A model generated the notes under the pieces. That model was not told where the DNA came from. It saw only the letters and a list, made by a program, of their open reading frames with translations, and did no database searches. From assembly GCA_026018925.1 (NCBI GenBank), contig JAKSZU010000217.1:124001-188000 (forward strand): a stretch of 64,000 bases of DNA, written 5' to 3'. Position numbers and translations under genes: made by a program. Of this stretch, positions 50,094 through 62,038 are shown piece after piece. Source of the DNA: Tupaia tana (taxonomy: Eukaryota > Chordata > Mammalia > Scandentia > Tupaiidae). The first letter of the stretch is position 1; the number at the start of each line of letters is the position of its first letter.

Positions 50094-53000
50094 GAATTCT
50101 GAGTAGAAAATCTTCATTTCTCTTGAGCCCTGAAATATCTAGTTCCCAGTATCCATGTTGAATCTTCTCAGAAAAAGGCTCAACTCTCCTGCCTGGGAGA
50201 AAGGAGCAGAAGGGCTTATTAACAAAACAAAAGATGGAGCTGAGAGCCAGAGAGAAATTCTACCTTTAAAAAAATCGTAAAAAGGAAAAATTACCAAAAA
50301 AAAAAATGAGGAGACAGGAGCAGAGAGAGACAGAGACCTCAGAGACACAGAGACAGAGATAGAAGGCCAGAGGGGCTCCCTACCACACTAGTTTTGCTTG
50401 CTGGAGGCTGAATTCTGAGTAGAAAATCTTCATTTCTCCTGAGCCCTGAAATATCTAGTTCCCAGTATCCATGTGGAATCTTCTCAGAGAATGGCTCAAC
50501 TCTCCTGCCTGGGAGAAAGGAGCAGAAGGGCTTATTAACAAAACAAAAGATGGAGCTGAGAGCCAGAGAGAAATTCTACCTTTAAAAAAATTGTAAAAAG
50601 GAAAAATTACCAAAAAAAAAATGAGGAGACAGGAGCAGAGAGAGACAGAGACCTCAGAGACACAGAGACAGAGATAGAAGGCCAGAGGGGCTCCCTACCA
50701 CACTAGCTTTGCTTGCTGGAGGCTGAATTATGAGTAGAAAATCTTCATTTCTCCTGAGCCCTGAAATATCTAGTTCCCAGTATCCATGTGGAATCTTCTC
50801 AGAGAATGGCTCAACTCTCCTGCCTGGGAGAAAGGAGCAGAAGGGCTTATTAACAAAACAAAAGATGGAGCTGAGAGCCAGAGAGAAATTCTACCTTTAA
50901 AAAAATCGTAAAAAGGAAAAATTACCAAAAAAAAAATGAGGAGACAGGAGCAGAGAGAGACAGAGACCTCAGAGACACAGAGACAGAGATAGAAGGCCAG
51001 AGGGGCTCCCGACCACAAGACCTTTGCTTGCTGGAAGCTGAATTATGAGTAGAAAATCTTCATTTCTCCTGAGCCCTGAAATATCTAGTTCCCAGTATCC
51101 ATGTGGAATCTTCTCAGAGAATGGCTCAACTCTCCTGCCTGGGAGAAAGGAGCAGAAGGGCTTATTAACAAAACAAAAGATGGAGCTGAGAGCCAGAGAG
51201 AAATTCTACCTTTAAAAAAAATCGTAAAAAGGAAAAATTACCAAAAAAAAAAAATGAGGAGACAGGAGCAGAGAGAGACAGAGACCTCAGAGACACAGAG
51301 ACAGAGATAGAAGGCCAGAGGGGCTCCCTACCACACTAGCTTTGCTTGCTGGAGGCTGAATTATGAGTAGAAAATCTTCATTTCTCCTGAGCCCTGAAAT
51401 ATCTAGTTCCCAGTATCCATGTGGAATCTTCTCAGAGAATGGCTCAACTCTCCTGCCTGGGAGAAAGGAGCAGAAGGGCTTATTAACAAAACAAAAGATG
51501 GAGCTGAGAGCCAGAGAGAAATTCTTCTTTAAAAAAACGTAAAAAGGAAAAATTACCAAAAAAAAATGAGGAGACAGGAGCAGAGAGAGACAGAGACTTC
51601 AGAGACACAGAGACAGAGATAGAAGGCCAGAGGGGCTTCCTACCACACTAGCTTTGCTTGCTGGAGGCTGAATTATGAGTTGAAAATCTTCATTTCTCCT
51701 GAGCCCTGAAATATCTAGTTCCCAGTATCCATGTGGAATATTCTCAGAGAATGGCTCAACTCTACGGCCTGGGAGAAAGGAGCAGAAGGGCTTATTAACA
51801 AAACAAAAGATGGAGCTGAGAGCCAGAGAGAAATTCTACCTTTAAAAAAATCGTAAAAAGGAAAAATTACCAAAAAAAAATGAGGAGACAGGAGCAGAGA
51901 GAGACAGAGACCTCAGAGACACAGAGACAGAGATAGAAGGCCAGAGGGGCTCCCTACCACACTAGCTTTGCTTGCTGGAGGCTGAATTATGAGTAGAAAA
52001 TCTTCATTTCTCCTGAGCCCTGAAATATCTAGTTCCCAGTATCCATGTGGAATCTTCTCAGAGAATGGCTCAACTCTCATGCCTGGGAGAAAGGAGCAGA
52101 AGGGCTTATTAACAAAACAAAAGATGGAGCTGAGAGCCAGAGAGAAATTCTACCTTTAAAAAAATCGTAAAAAGGAAAAATTACCAAAAAAAAATGAGGA
52201 GACAGGAGCAGAGAGAGACAGAGACCTCAGAGACACAGAGACAGATAGAAGGCCAGAGGGGCTCCCTACCACACTAGCTTTGCTTGCTGGAGGCTGAATT
52301 ATGAGTAGAAAATCTTCATTTCTCCTGAGCCCTGAAATATCTAGTTCCCAGTATCCATGTGGAATCTTCTCAGAGAATGGCTCAACTCTCCTGCCTGGGA
52401 GAAAGGAGCAGAAGGGCTTATTAACAAAACAAAAGATGGAGCTGAGAGCCAGAGACAAATTCTACCTTTAAAAAAATCGTAAAAAGGAAAAATTACCAAA
52501 AAAAAAATGAGGAGACAGGAGCAGAGAGAGACAGAGACCTCAGAGACACAGAGACAGAGATAGAAGGCCAGAGGGGCTCCCTACCACACTAGCTTTGCTT
52601 GCTGGAGGATGAATTATGAATAGAAAATCTTCATTTCTCTTGAGCCCTGAAATATCTAGTTCCCAGTATCCATGTGGAATCTTCTCAGAGAATGGCTCAA
52701 ATCTCCTGCCTGGGAGAAAGGAGCAGAATGGGCTTATTAACAAAACAAAAGATGGAGCTGAGAGCCAGAGAGAAATTCTACCTTTAAAAAAATTGTAAAA
52801 AGGAAAAATTACCAAAAAAAATGAGGAGACAGGAGCAGAGAGAGACAGAGACCTCAGAGACACAGAGACAGAGATAGAAGGCCAGAGGGGCTCCCTACCA
52901 CACTAGCTTTGCTTGCTGGAGGCTGAATTATGAGTAGAAAATCTTCATTTCTCCTGAGCCCTGAAATATCTAGTTCCCAGTATCCATGTGGAATCTTCTC

Positions 53001-53239
53001 AGAGAATGGCTCAACTCTCCTGCCTGGGAGAAAGGAGCAGAAGGGCTTATTAACAAAACAAAAGATGGAGCTGAGAGCCAGAGAGAAATTCTACCTTTAA
53101 AAAAAATCGTAAAAAGGAAAAATTACCAAAAAAAAATGAGGGGACAGGAGCAGAGAGAGACAGAGACCTCAGAGACACAGAGACAGAGATAGAAGGCCAG
53201 AGGGGCTCCCTACCACACTAGCTTTGCTTGCTGGAGGCT
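50094..53239 (+). repeat. Ten near-consensus units breaking the higher-order pattern
   Basis: After a unit that opens as T3 (gaattctgag, catgttgaatc), most of these units lack the type-specific markers found elsewhere and read close to the plain consensus. Weak traces of block B order remain: attcttcttt then ctacggcc (51.5-51.8 kb), ctcatgcc (52079) without gaggcatagag, gacaaattc (52453) without gagtagag, and caaatctcc (52698) with aaaacaaaag restored. It may be an ancestral-like or converted stretch of block B, or a consensus artefact. Confidence 0.7.
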
Positions 53240-55757
53240 GAATTATGAGTAGAAAATCTTCATTTCTCCTCAGCCCTGAAATATCTAGTTCCCAGTATCC
53301 ATGTGGAATCTTCTCAGAGAATGGCTCAACTCTCCTGCCTGGGAGAAAGGAGCAGAAGGGCTTATTAACAAAACAAAAGATGGAGCTGAGAGCCAGAGAC
53401 AAATTCTACCTTAAAAAAATCGTAAAAAGGAAAAATTACCAAAAAAAAAAAAAATGAGGAGACAGGAGCAGAGAGAGACAGAGACCTCAGAGACACAGAG
53501 ACAGAGATAGAAGGCCAGAGGGGCTCCCGACCACAAGACCTTTGCTTGCTGGAAGCTGAATTATGAGTAGAAAATCTTCATTTCTCCTGAGCCCTGAAAT
53601 ATCTAGTTCCCAGTATCCATGTGGAATCTTCTCAGAGAATGGCTCAACTCTCCTGCCTGGGAGAAAGGAGCAGAAGGGCTTATTAACAAAACAAAAGATG
53701 GAGCTGAGAGCCAGAGAGAAATTCTTCTTTAAAAAAACGTAAAAAGGAAAAATTACCAAAAAAAAAAATGAGGAGACAGGAGCAGGGAGAGACAGAGACT
53801 TCAGAGACACAGAGACAGAGATAGAAGGCCTGAGGGGCTTCCTACCACACTAGCTTTGCTTGCTGGAGGCTGAATTATGAGTAGAAAATCTTCATTTCTC
53901 CTGAGCCCTGAAATATCTAGTTCCCAGTATCCATGTGGAATATTCCCAGAGAATGGCTCAACTCTACGGCCTGGGAGAAGGAGCAGAAGGGCTTATTAAC
54001 AAAACAAAAGATGGAGCTCAGAGCCAGAGAGAAATTCTACCTTTATAAAAATCGTAAAAAGGAAAAATTACCAAAAAAATAATGAGGAGACAGGAGCAGA
54101 GAGAGACAGAGACCTCAGAGACACAGAGACAGAGATATTAGGCCAGAGGGGCTCCCTACCACACTAGCTTTGCTTGCTGGAGGCTGAATTATGAGTAGAA
54201 AATCTTCATTTCTCCTCAGCCCTGAAATATCTAGTTCCCAGTATCCATGTGGAATCTTCTCAGAGAATGGCTCAACTCTCCTGCCTGGGAGAAAGGAGCA
54301 GAAGGGCTTATTAACAAAACAAAAGATGGAGCTGAGAGCCAGAGAGAAATTCTACCTTTAAAAAAATCGTAAAAAGGAAAAATTACCAAAAAAAAAAATG
54401 AGGAGACAGGAGCAGAGAGAGACAGAGACCTCAGAGACACAGAGACAGAGATAGAAGGCCAGAGGGGCTCCCGACCACAAGACCTTTGCTTGCTGGAAGC
54501 TGAATTATGAGTAGAAAATCTTCATTTCTCCTGAGCCCTGAAATATCTAGTTCCCAGTATCCATGTGGAATCTTCTCAGAGAATGGCTCAACTCTCCTGC
54601 CTGGGAGAAAGGAGCAGAAGGGGCTTATTAACAAAACAAAAGATGGAGCTGAGAGCCAGAGAGAAATTCTTCTTTAAAAAAAACGTAAAAAGGAAAAATT
54701 ACCAAAAAAAAAATGAGGAGACAGGAGCAGAGAGAGACAGAGACTTCAGAGACACAGAGACAGAGATAGAAGGCCAGAGGGGCTTCCTACCACACTAGCT
54801 TTGCTTTCTGGAGGCTGAATTATGAGTTGAAAATCTTCATTTCTCCTGAGCCCTGAAATATCTAGTTCCCAGTATCCATGTGGAATATTCTCAGAGAATG
54901 GCTCAACTCTACGGCCTGGGAGAAAGGAGCAGAAGGGCTTATTAACAAAACAAAAGATGGAGCTGAGAGCCAGAGAGAAATTCTACCTTTAAAAAAATCG
55001 TAAAAAGGAAAAATTACCAAAAAAAAAATGAGGAGACAGGAGCAGAGAGAGACAGAGACCTCAGAGACACAGAGACAGACATAGAAGGCCAGAGGGGCTC
55101 CCGACCACAAGACCTTTGCTTGCTGGAAGCTGAATTATGAGTAGAAAATCTTCATTTCTCCTGAGCCCTGAAATATCTAGTTCCCAGTATCCATGTGGAA
55201 TCTTCTCAGAGAATGGCTCAACTCTCCTGCCTGGGAGAAAGGAGCAGAAGGGCTTATTAACAAAACAAAAGATGGAGCTGAGAGCCAGAGACAAATTCTA
55301 CCTTTAAAAAAATTGTATAAAGGAAAAATTACCAAAAAAAATGAGGAGACAGGAGCAGAGAGAGACAGAGACCTCAGAGACACAGAGACAGGGATACAAG
55401 GCCAGAGGGGCTCCCTACCACACTAGCATTGCTTGCTGGAGGATGAATTCTGAGTAGAAAATCTTCATTTCTCTTGAGCCCTGAAATATCTAGTTCCCAG
55501 TATCCATGTGGAATCTTCTCAGAGAATGGCTCAACTCTCCTGCCTGGGAGAAAGGAGCAGAAGGGTTATTAACAAAACTAAAGATGGAGCTGAGAGCCAG
55601 AGAGAAATTTAACCTTTAAAAAAATCGTAAAACGGAATAATTACCAAAAAAAAATGAGGAGACAGGAGCAGAGAGAGTCAGAGACCTCAGAGACACAGAG
55701 ACAGGGATAGAAGGCCAGAGGGGCTCCCTACCACACTAGCTTTGCTTGCTGGAGGCT
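53240..55757 (+). repeat. Higher-order block A8, copy 7
   Basis: Complete A1-A8 order. A1 lacks the ataaaatg motif and has a long A run. A2 has gagcaggga and gcctgagg. A3 has ctcagagcc, gatattagg and a private attcccagag near 53943. A7 has ttgtataaagg and acaagg. A8 has aaaacggaataattacc, placing it with copies 4 and 5. Homopolymer anomalies occur at 53978 and 54620. Confidence 0.87.
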
Positions 55758-58700
55758 GAATTCTGAGTAGAAAATCTTCATTTCTCCTCAGCCCTGAAAT
55801 ATCTAGTTCCCAGTATCCATGTGGAATCTTCTCAGAGAATGGCTCAACTCTCCTGCCTGGGAGAAAGGAGCAGAAGGGCTTATTAACAAAACAAAAGATG
55901 GAGCTGAGAGCCAGAGAGTAATTCTACCTTTAAAAAAATCGTAAAAAGTTAAAATTACCAAAAAAAAAAAAATGAGGAGACAGGAGCACAGAGAGACAGA
56001 GACCTCAGAGACACAGAGACAGAGATAGAAGGCCAGAGGGGCTCCCTACCACACTAGCTTTGCTTGCTGGAGGCTGAATTATGGGTAGAAAATCTTCATT
56101 TCTCCTGAGCCCTGAAATATCTAGTTCCCCAGTATCCATGTGGAATCTTCTCAGAGAATGGCTCAACTCTCCTGCCTGGGAGAAAGGAGCAGAAGGGCTT
56201 ATTAACAAAACAAAAGATGGAGCTGAGAGCCAGAGAGAAATTCTTCTTTAAAAAAACGTAAAAAGGAAAAATTACCAAAAAAAAATGAGGAGACAGGAGC
56301 AGAGAGAGACAGAGACTTCAGAGACACAGAGACAGAGATAGAAGACCAGAGGGGCTTCCTACCACACTAGCTTTGCTTGCTGGAGGCTGAATTATGAGTT
56401 GAAAATCTTCATTTCTCCTGAGCCCTGAAATATCTAGTTCCCAGTATACATGTGGAATATTCTCAGAGAATGGCTCAACTCTACGGCCTGGGAGAAAGGA
56501 GCAGAAGGGCTTATTAACAAAACAAAAGATGGAGCTGAGAGCCAGAGAGAAATTCTACCTTTAAAAAAATCGTAAAAAGGAAAAATTACCAAAAAAAAAT
56601 GAGGAGACAGGAGCAGAGAGAGACAGAGACCTCAGAGACACAGAGACAGACATAGAAGGCCAGAGGGGCTCCCGACCACAAGACCTTTGCTTGCTGGAAG
56701 CTGAATTATGAGTAGAAAATCTTCATTTCTCCTGAGCCCTGAAATATCTAGTTCCCAGTATCCATGTGGAACCTTCTCAGAGAATGGCTCAAGTCTCCTG
56801 CCTGGGAGAAAGGAGCAGAAGGGCTTATTAACAAAACAAAAGATGGAGCTGAGAGCCAGAGACAAATTCTACCTTTAAAAAAAGTGTATAAAGGAAAAAT
56901 TACCAAAAAAAATGAGGAGACAGGAGCAGAGAGAGACAGAGACCTCAGAGACACAGAGACAGGGATAGAAGGCCAGAGGGGCTCCCTACCACACTAGCAT
57001 TGCTTGCTGGAGGATGAATTCTGAGTAGAAAATCTTCATTTCTCTTGAGCCCTGAAATATCTAGTTCCCAGTATCCATGTTGAATCTTCTCAGAGAATGG
57101 CTCAACTCTCCTGCCTGGGAGAAAGGAGCAGAAGGGTTATTAACAAAACTAAAGATGGAGCTGAGAGCCAGAGAGAAATTTTACCTTTAAAAAAATCGTA
57201 AAAAGGAATAATTACCAAAAAAAAAATGAGGAGACAGGAGCAGAGAGAGTCAGAGACCTCAGAGACACAGAGACAGAGATAGAAGGACAGAGGGGCTCCC
57301 TACCGCACTAGCTTTGCTTGCTGGAGGCTGAATTCTTAGTAGAAAATCTTCATTTCTCCTGAGACCTGAAATATCTAGTTCCCAGTATCCATGTGGAATC
57401 TTCTCAGAGAATGGCTCAACTCTCCTGCCTGGGAGAAAGGAGCAGAAGGGCTTATTAACAAAACAAAAGATGGAGCTGAGAGCCAGAGAGAAATTCTACA
57501 TTTAAAAAAATCTTAAAAAGGAAAAATTACCAAAAAAAAAATGAGGAGACAGGAGCAGAGAGAGACAGAGACCTCAGAGACACAGAGACAGAGATAGAAG
57601 GCCAGAGGGGCTCCCTACTACACTAGCTTTGCTTGCTGGAGGCTGAATTATGAGTAGAAAATCTTCATTTCTCCTCAGCCCTGAAATATCTAGTTCCCAG
57701 TATCCATGTGGAATCTTCTCAGAGAATGGCTCAACTCTCCTGCCTGGGAGAAAGGAGCAGAAGGGCTTATTAACAAAACAAAAGATGGAGCTGAGAGCCA
57801 GAGAGAAATTCTACCTTTAAAAAAATCGTAAAAAGGAAAAATTACCAAAAAAAAAAATGAGGGGACAGGAGCAGAGAGAGACAGAGACCCTCAGAGACCA
57901 GAGACAGAGATAGAAGGCCAGAGGGGCTCCCGACCACAAGACCTTTGCTTGCTGGAAGCTGAATTATGAGTAGAAAATCTTCATTTCTCCTGAGCCCTGA
58001 AATATCTAGTTCCCAGTATCCATGTGGAATCTTCTCAGAGAATGGCTCAACTCTCCTGCCTGGGAGAAAGGAGCAGAAGGGCTTATTAACAAAACAAAAG
58101 ATGGAGCTGAGAGCCAGAGAGAAATTCTTCTTTAAAAAAACGTAAAAAGGAAAAATTACCAAAAAAAAAATGAGGAGACAGGAGCAGAGAGAGACAGAGA
58201 CTTCAGAGACACAGAGACAGAGATAGAAGGCCAGAGGGGCTTCCTACCACACTAGCTTTGCTTGCTGGATGCTGAATTATGAGTTGAAAATCTTCATTTC
58301 TCCTGAGCCCTGAAATATCTAGTTCCCAGTATCCATGTGGAATATTCTCAGAGAATGGCTCAACTCTACGGCCTGGGAGAAAGGAGCAGAAGGGCTTATT
58401 AACAAAACAAAAGATGGAGCTGAGAGTCAGAGAGAAATTCTACCTTTAAAAAAATCGTAAAAAGGAAAAATTACCAAAAAAAAAATGAGGAGACAGGAGC
58501 AGAGAGAGACAGAGACCTCAGAGACACAGAGACAGACATAGAAGGCCAGAGGGGCTCCCGACCACAAGACCTTTGCTTGCTGGAAGCTGAATTATGAATA
58601 GAAAATCTTCATTTCTCCTGAGCCCTGAAATATCTAGTTCCCAGTATCCATGTGGAATCTTCTCAGAGAATGGCTCAACTCTCCTGCCTGGGAGAAAGGA

Positions 58701-60836
58701 GCAGAAGGGCTTATTAACAAAACAAAAGATGGAGCTGAGAGCCAGAGACAAATTCTACCTTTAAAAAAATTGTATAAAGGAAAAATTACCAAAAAAAATG
58801 AGGAGACAGGATCAGAGAGAGACAGAGACCTCAGAGACAAGGAGACAGGGATAGAAGGCCAGAGGGGCTCCCTACCACACTAGCATTGCTTGCTGGAGGA
58901 TGAATTCTGAGTAGAAAATCTTCATTTCTCTTGAGCCCTGAAATATCTATTTCCCAGTATCTATGTGGAATCTTCTCAGAGAATGGCTCAACTCTCCTGC
59001 CTGGGAGAAAGGAGCAGAAGGGTTATTAACAAAACTAAAGATGGAGCTGAGAGCCAGAGAGAAATTTAACCTTTAAAAAAATCGTAAAAAGGAATAATTA
59101 CCAAAAAAATTGAGGAGACAGGAGCAGAGAGAGTCAGAGACCTCAGAGACACAGAGACAGGGATAGAAGGCCAGAGGGGCTCCCTACCACACTAGCTTTG
59201 CTTCCTGGAGGCTGAATTCTGAGTAGAAAATCTTCATTTCTCCTGAGACCTGAAATATCTAGTTCCCAGTATCCATGTGGAATCTTCTCAGAGAATGGCT
59301 CAACTCTCCTGCCTGGGAGAAAGGAGCAGAAGGGCTTATTAACAAAACAAAAGATGGAGCTGAGAGCCAGAGAGTAATTCTACCTTTAAAAAAATCGTAA
59401 AAAGGAAAAAATTACCAAAAAAAAAATGAGGAGACAGGAGCACAGAGAGACAGAGACCTCAGAGACACAGAGACAGAGATAGAAGGCCAGAGGGGCTCCC
59501 TACCACACTAGCTTTGCTTGCTGGAGGCTGAATTATGGGTAGAAAATCTTCATTTCTCCTGAGCCCTGAAATATCTAGTTCCCAGTATCCATGTGGAATC
59601 TTCTCAGAGAATGGCTCAACTCTCCTGCCTGGGAGAAAGGAGCAGAAGGGCTTATTAACAAAACAAAAGATGGAGCTGAGAGCCAGAGAGAAATTCTTCT
59701 TTAAAAAAACGTAAAAAGGAAAAATTACCAAAAAAAAAATGAGGAGACAGGAGCAGAGAGAGACAGAGACTTCAGAGACACAGAGACAGAGATAGAAGGC
59801 CAGAGGGGCTTCCTACCACACTAGCTTTGCTTGCTGGAGGCTGAATTATGAGTTGAAAATCTTCATTTCTCCTGAGCCCTGAAATATCTAGTTCCCAGTA
59901 TCCATGTGGAATATTCTCAGAGAATGGCTCAACTCTACGGCCTGGGAGAAAGGAGCAGAAGGGCTTATTAACAAAACAAAAGATGGAGCTGAGAGCCAGA
60001 GAGAAATTCTTCTTTAAGAAAACGTAAAAAGGAAAAATTACCAAAAAAAAATGAGGAGACAGGAGCAGAGAGAGACAGAGACTAAAGAGACGCAGAGACA
60101 GAGATAGAAGGCCAGAGGGGCTTCCTACCACACTAGCTTTGCTTGCTGGATGCTGAATTATGAGTTGAAAATCTTCATTTCTCCTGAGCCCTGAAATATC
60201 TAGTTCCCAGTATCCATGTGGAATCTTCTCAGAGAATGGCTCAACTCTCCTGCCTGGGAGAAAGGAGCAGAAGGGCTTATTAACAAAACAAAAGATGGAG
60301 CTGAGAGCCAGAGACAAATTCTACCTTTAAAAAAATTGTATAAAGGAAAAATTACCAAAAAAAATGAGGAGACAGGAGCAGAGAGAGACAGAGACCTCAG
60401 AGACACAGAGACAGGGATAGAAGGCCAGAGGGGCTCCCTACCACACTAGCATTGCTTGCTGGAGGATGAATTCTGAGTAGAAAATCTTCATTTCTCTTGA
60501 GCCCTGAAATATCTATTTCCCAGTATCTATGTGGAATCTTCTCAGAGAATGGCTCAACTCTCCTGCCTGGGAGAAAGGAGCAGAAGGGTTATTAACAAAA
60601 CTAAAGATGGACCTGAGAGCCAGAGAGAAATTTAACCTTTAAAAAAATCGTAAAAAGGAATAATTACCAAAAAAAAATGAGGAGACAGGAGCAGAGAGAG
60701 TCAGAGACCTCAGAGACACAGAGACAGGGGATAGAAGGCCAGAGGGGCTCCCTACCACACTAGCTTTGCTTCCTGGAGGCTGAATTCTGAGTAGAAAATC
60801 TTCATTTCTCCTGAGACCTGAAATATCTAGTTCCCG
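55758..60836 (+). repeat. Third copy of the left part of the 33-unit segment
   Basis: The T4 unit with cctcagcc, the T5, and the T1 with gtatacatg match 22794-23500. The following units match 23.7-27.9 kb at an offset near 32,965 bp (105 units). Shared private markers include gaaccttc, gagaccagagac (57897), tatgaatag (58596), gacaaggagacagg (58836) and actaaagagacgc (60082). Correspondence ends within the unit that has cccggtatcc at 60836. Confidence 0.85.
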
Positions 60837-62038
60837 GTATCCATGTGGAATCTTCTCAGAGAATGGCTCAACTCTCCTGCCTGGGAGAAAGGAGCAGAAG
60901 GGCTTATTAACAAAACAAAAGATGGAGCTGAGAGCCAGAGAGTAATTCTACCTTTAAAAAAATCGTAAAAAGGAAAAATTACCAAAAAAATAATGAGGAG
61001 ACAGGAGCACAGAGAGACAGAGACCTCAGAGACACAGAGACAGAGATAGAAGGCCAGAGGGGCTCCCTACCACACTAGCTTTGCTTGCTGGAGGCTGAAT
61101 TATGGGTAGAAAATCTTCATTTCTCCTGAGCCCTGAAATATCTAGTTCCCAGTATCCATGTGGAATCTTCTCAGAGAATGGCTCAAGTCTCCTGCCTGGG
61201 AGAAAGGAGCAGAAGGGCTTATTAACAAAACAAAAGATGGAGCTGAGAGCCAGAGAGAAATTCTACCTTTAAAAAAATCGTAAAAAGGAAAAATTACCAA
61301 AAAAAAAATGAGGAGACAGGAGCAGAGAGAGACAGAGACCTCAGAGACACAGAGACAGACATAGAAGGCCAGAGGGGGCTCCCGACCACAAGACCTTTGC
61401 TTGCTGGAAGCTGAATTATGAGTAGAAAATCTTCATTTCTCCTGAGCCCTGAAATATCTAGTTCCCAGTATCCATGTGGAATCTTCTCAGAGAATGGCTC
61501 AAGTCTCCTGCCTGGGAGAAAGGAGCAGAAGGGCTTATTAACAAAACAAAAGATGGAGCTGAGAGCCAGAGACAAATTCTACCTTTAAAAAAAGTGTATA
61601 AAGGAAAAATTACCAAAAAAAATGAGGAGACAGGAGCAGAGAGAGACAGAGACCTCAGAGACACAGAGACAGGGATAGAAGGCCAGAGGGGCACCCTACC
61701 ACACTAGCATTGCTTGCTGGAGGATGAATTCTGAGTAGAAAATCTTCATTTCTCTTGAGCCCTGAAATATCTAGTTCCCAGTATCCATGTTGAATCTTCT
61801 CAGAGAATGGCTCAACTCTCCTGCCTGGGAGAAAGGAGCAGAAGGGTTATTAACAAAACTAAAGATGGAGGTGAGAGCCAGAGAGAAATTTTACCTTTAA
61901 AAAAATCGTAAAAAGGAATAATTACCAAAAAAAAATGAGGAGACAGGAGCAGAGAGAGTCAGAGACCTCAGAGACACAGAGACAGAGATAGAAGGCCAGA
62001 GGGGCTCCCTACCACACTAGCTTTGCTTGCTGGAGGCT
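60837..62038 (+). repeat. Extra units present only in the third copy
   Basis: In copies A and B the unit with cccggtatcc continues with gaaattttacc and atcttaaaaagg. Here it switches to gagtaattc by 60943, followed by a T5-like unit with caagtctcc, a T2 unit and a T3 unit. The gaaattttacc and atcttaaaaagg sequence then appears in the unit at 62039. The offset to copy B changes from about 22,613 to 23,872 bp, a gain of four units. Confidence 0.75.
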
